DNA from: Hyphococcus sp.
Lineage (GTDB): Bacteria > Pseudomonadota > Alphaproteobacteria > Caulobacterales > Parvularculaceae
Direction: 5' to 3'
Length of the DNA: 64,000 bases
Assembly (NCBI GenBank): GCA_021776415.1
Contig: JAJFFY010000056.1
Coordinates: 115,598 to 179,597 of the forward strand
In this document: positions 62,184 through 64,000 of the stretch, piece by piece
Layout: every line of letters starts with the position of its first letter
Position numbering within the stretch: position 1 is the stretch's first letter
Position numbers and translations under genes: made by a program
The notes under the pieces: model-generated
Databases searched by the model: none
What the model saw: only the letters and a program-made list of their open reading frames with translations
Told to the model about the DNA's origin: nothing

Positions 62184-62893
62184 TACTTACTCCTGTCGTC
62201 GAGCTGGCGCGACAAGATCGCCGAGAACTCATCGGCAAATCCCTGCAAACGCACCGCATAGGAATTAAGCGCTGCTGAGTAACGGTTATAGCCAACCACG
62301 GCGGGGATCGCCGCGACCAGCCCCAGCGCTGTGGCAAACAGCGCCTCGGCAATACCCGGCGCAACCACGGCGATGTTGGTGTTCTCGGTGATGGCGATCG
62401 CCTGGAACGCATTCATGATACCCCAGACAGTGCCGAGAAGACCGACAAACGGCGCCGCTGAACCAACGGTCGCGAGAACCCCGAGATTCCCTTCGGCTTT
62501 TTCAAGCTCGCGCGCGACGGTGACGGTCAGCACCTTATCGATACGGTCGCGTGCGCCGATTACTAGTGTCTCCGAGCGCCCAGCATTTTTGGAGCGGGCC
62601 CATTCTTCCATCGCGGCGGTGAAAACACGCGCCATCGGGTGGTCGGCCTTGTCTCGGGTTTTACGAAAAAGATCATCAAGCGGCTTGCCCGACCAGAACT
62701 GCGCTTCAAATTTAACAGCTTTGCGTTTCAGCCGCCCGAAGGAGAGCGACTTGTCGATCATCACCGCCCACGACCAGATCGAGGCGATGATGAGAATGCC
62801 CATCACGGATTTGACCACCGGGTCGGCGCGCAGAAACAAGCTCCAGAGGCTGAAATCGCCTCCCAGCGCGACTGCTGCGACTTCTGTTTCCAT
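62183..62893 (-). CDS. tolQ: Tol-Pal system protein TolQ
   Basis: MotA/TolQ/ExbB-type inner-membrane channel. 236 residues from the ATG at 62893 (METEVAAVALGGDFSLWSLF); the longer frame upstream is rejected. Three membrane helices: VKSVMGILIIASIWSWAVMI (about 27-46), LGVLATVGSAAPFVGLLGTV and ATALGLVAAIPAVVGYN, the latter two carrying the conserved polar residues of the channel. It is the first tol gene; ybgC lies upstream. Confidence 0.97.
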   Translation of the reverse strand: METEVAAVALGGDFSLWSLFLRADPVVKSVMGILIIASIWSWAVMIDKSLSFGRLKRKAVKFEAQFWSGKPLDDLFRKTRDKADHPMARVFTAAMEEWARSKNAGRSETLVIGARDRIDKVLTVTVARELEKAEGNLGVLATVGSAAPFVGLLGTVWGIMNAFQAIAITENTNIAVVAPGIAEALFATALGLVAAIPAVVGYNRYSAALNSYAVRLQGFADEFSAILSRQLDDRSK

Positions 62894-63105
62894 TTTCTTT
62901 GTAACCCCTGATACGACCCGCAAACCGGGCCCTGACGAAACCAACAAACGCCAAAATTGGCGCAAACGTATAGGCATGCGCTTTATGCCGGCGCTTCGGC
63001 TAAGCCATGGTTAACATTGAAAGCGCCGGTGTTTAATCCCCCTTGCGCGGGAAATTAGTCAATTCAGCGGCACCGGAACGCCTGAAGGATGGCAATAACC
63101 AAATT

Positions 63106-63119
63106 TTAATGGGTTTTAA
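63106..63119. promoter_or_regulatory. CtrA-like site upstream of tolQ
   Basis: TTAATGGGTTTTAA fits the TTAA-N6-TTAA half-site layout of the alphaproteobacterial cell-cycle regulator CtrA, at about 215 bases upstream of tolQ and overlapping the ybgC stop. It is a short match and may be chance. Confidence 0.3.
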
Positions 63120-63535
63120 CCGCGCTCGCCGCCATCAAAGCGCGCTGCGATATCACTTGGCAGGCGGCGCGGGCGTCCGCTGAGGGTCATACAGAACGCC
63201 TCAACCTCTGCTTGTGCAATCAGCGTTTCATCGCGCCAGATTTCCTGCGTGAGGAACATCCGCGCGCCTTTGGCCGACACAAAGACCGTGCGCACCTCCA
63301 AAATATCGTCAATCCGCGCCGGGGCGACCCAATGCGTGCTCATCTTCCGGACGGCGAAAGCGAGCGGATCGTCGCGTTTGAGAAGTTCGGCGTGATGAAC
63401 GCCGCTCGCCCGCAGCGCTTCGGTGCGCCCGCGCTCAAAGAATTTCAAATAGGCCGCATGATAAACCACGCCGGAAAAGTCGGTGTCTTCGTAATAGATG
63501 CGGATCGGGTGGGTGAAGGTCATCTGTATGGACAA
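63116..63535 (-). CDS. ybgC: Tol-Pal-associated acyl-CoA thioesterase YbgC
   Basis: Hot-dog-fold thioesterase commonly encoded with tolQRAB. 139 residues with the active-site phrase IRIYYEDTDFSGVVYHAAYLKFFERGRTEALR (quoted in part: YYEDTDFSGVVYHAAY, catalytic Asp at about 18). Internal start at the fifth residue is possible. It is followed by tolQ after about 220 bases. Confidence 0.95.
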   Translation of the reverse strand: MSIQMTFTHPIRIYYEDTDFSGVVYHAAYLKFFERGRTEALRASGVHHAELLKRDDPLAFAVRKMSTHWVAPARIDDILEVRTVFVSAKGARMFLTQEIWRDETLIAQAEVEAFCMTLSGRPRRLPSDIAARFDGGERG

Positions 63536-63539
63536 GCTT

Positions 63540-63567
63540 AGAGCGCATTCGAAAAAGTGGGAACCCT
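63540..63567. repeat. dispersed intergenic repeat fragment, copy 4
   Basis: TAGAGCGCATTCGAAAAAGTGG followed by GAACCCTC matches the leading part of the repeats at 38139 and 20386. It lies directly next to the stop codon of the last gene. Confidence 0.6.
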
Positions 63568-64000
63568 CTAATCGAATTTCACACGGCGATATTGGAAGCT
63601 GAAAATCCCCTGGCCGCTAACGTTAACCGCCGCCAGCATTTCGTCAGGGCCGGTCATCGCAAATGTCAGGCCGTCGAAATAGACCGCATCAGCGGTGACT
63701 TCGACCAGCGGAAATTCAACAAAGCCATCCTTTTCTTCCCAGCCGACAAAGTCCGGAGAGAAATGTTTGAGCCGCAAAACCACGCTCTCGCCGACTTCAG
63801 AAATCAGATAAAGCTCATAGAAATTGGGCGCGCCGTCGCCGTTGATGTGTCGGAACATTCCCATCATCTGACCGCCCGCCGGCGGGGCAAAAACTTCCAT
63901 CGCCGTACCGCCAAGACCTTCGCCCTGCCAATAGCCGACCATCCAGGACAGCATTTCAATTTTTGCCGGCGGCGATGCGGCGTTGCCAAGAGATTTGACT
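63568..64000 (-). CDS. DUF6265-like protein, truncated by the window edge
   Basis: The reading frame is open to the end of the window, so the N-terminus (likely a signal peptide) is missing. The visible 144 residues contain MLSWMVGYWQGEGLGGTAME, GGQMMGMFRHINGDGAPNFYE and VVLRLKHFSPDFVGWEEK, the pattern of the DUF6265 lipocalin-like family. The C-terminus ends FSFQYRRVKFD. The internal methionine at about 63954 could be mistaken for the start. Function unknown. Confidence 0.75.
   Translation of the reverse strand, partial: VKSLGNAASPPAKIEMLSWMVGYWQGEGLGGTAMEVFAPPAGGQMMGMFRHINGDGAPNFYELYLISEVGESVVLRLKHFSPDFVGWEEKDGFVEFPLVEVTADAVYFDGLTFAMTGPDEMLAAVNVSGQGIFSFQYRRVKFD

Overview
The window reads as ordinary chromosome of an alphaproteobacterium. 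Three gene blocks point there: dnaA-dnaN-recF-gyrB beside rpsT, mutM, rpsA, cmk and aroA; the FYDLN-type protein (TIGR02300) between aroA and tRNA-Ala; and ybgC-tolQRAB-pal-cpoB-tilS-ftsH-folP-glmM. Dispersed intergenic repeats and a TonB-dependent receptor fit a Parvularcula- or Hyphomonas-like marine lineage, but the genus cannot be fixed from sequence alone. No insertion sequence, prophage, CRISPR array or rRNA operon was seen.

Layout. 1-7.9 kb: small metabolic and hypothetical genes, hemC, tRNA-Arg(CCG) and a TraB/GumN protein. 7.9-20.3 kb (minus strand): dnaA-dnaN-recF-gyrB, rpsT, mutM, rpsA, cmk, aroA. 20.4-25.1 kb (plus): TIGR02300 gene, tRNA-Ala(GGC), a lipoprotein, rfbB, rfbD and sqdB (sugar-nucleotide enzymes). 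25.2-27.7 kb: a tightly coupled VOC-aminotransferase-nitrilase operon. 27.7-33.4 kb: the least ordinary part. It holds nested palindromic repeats, a MAPEG protein, a HEPN-like gene, thiC, a membrane gene with a C-terminal PH-like domain between a TPP riboswitch and thiC, and a second TPP riboswitch with a very long P3 arm in front of a tiny ORF and a DUF2233 gene. 33.4-43.4 kb: YHS and thioredoxin proteins, a TonB receptor, purA, serC-serA. 43.4-49.6 kb: transporter, a DUF488 gene with an overlapping unknown partner, PhzF, thiD, small unknowns, HxlR regulator. 49.6-64 kb: glmM, folP, an AraC regulator with a secreted protein, ftsH, tilS and the complete Tol-Pal cluster.

How genes work together. 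DnaA, DnaN, RecF and GyrB serve replication. TolQRAB, Pal, CpoB and YbgC form the envelope-constriction machine. SerC and SerA are consecutive serine-biosynthesis steps. ThiC and ThiD are consecutive steps to HMP-diphosphate, with thiC under TPP control. FolP and GlmM serve folate and peptidoglycan-precursor synthesis. Several AT-richer genes of unknown function (about 1.8-2.3, 28.8-29.4, 31.3-31.8, 44.3-45.5 and 47.5-47.9 kb) are scattered singly or in pairs between housekeeping genes and look like independently acquired accessory genes.

Strongest leads: the TPP-controlled locus at 28.8-33.2 kb, the DUF488 pair at 44.3-45.5 kb, an MreB-like fragment at 1.8 kb, and a 45-bp two-hairpin repeat unit at 28.0 and 38.2 kb.
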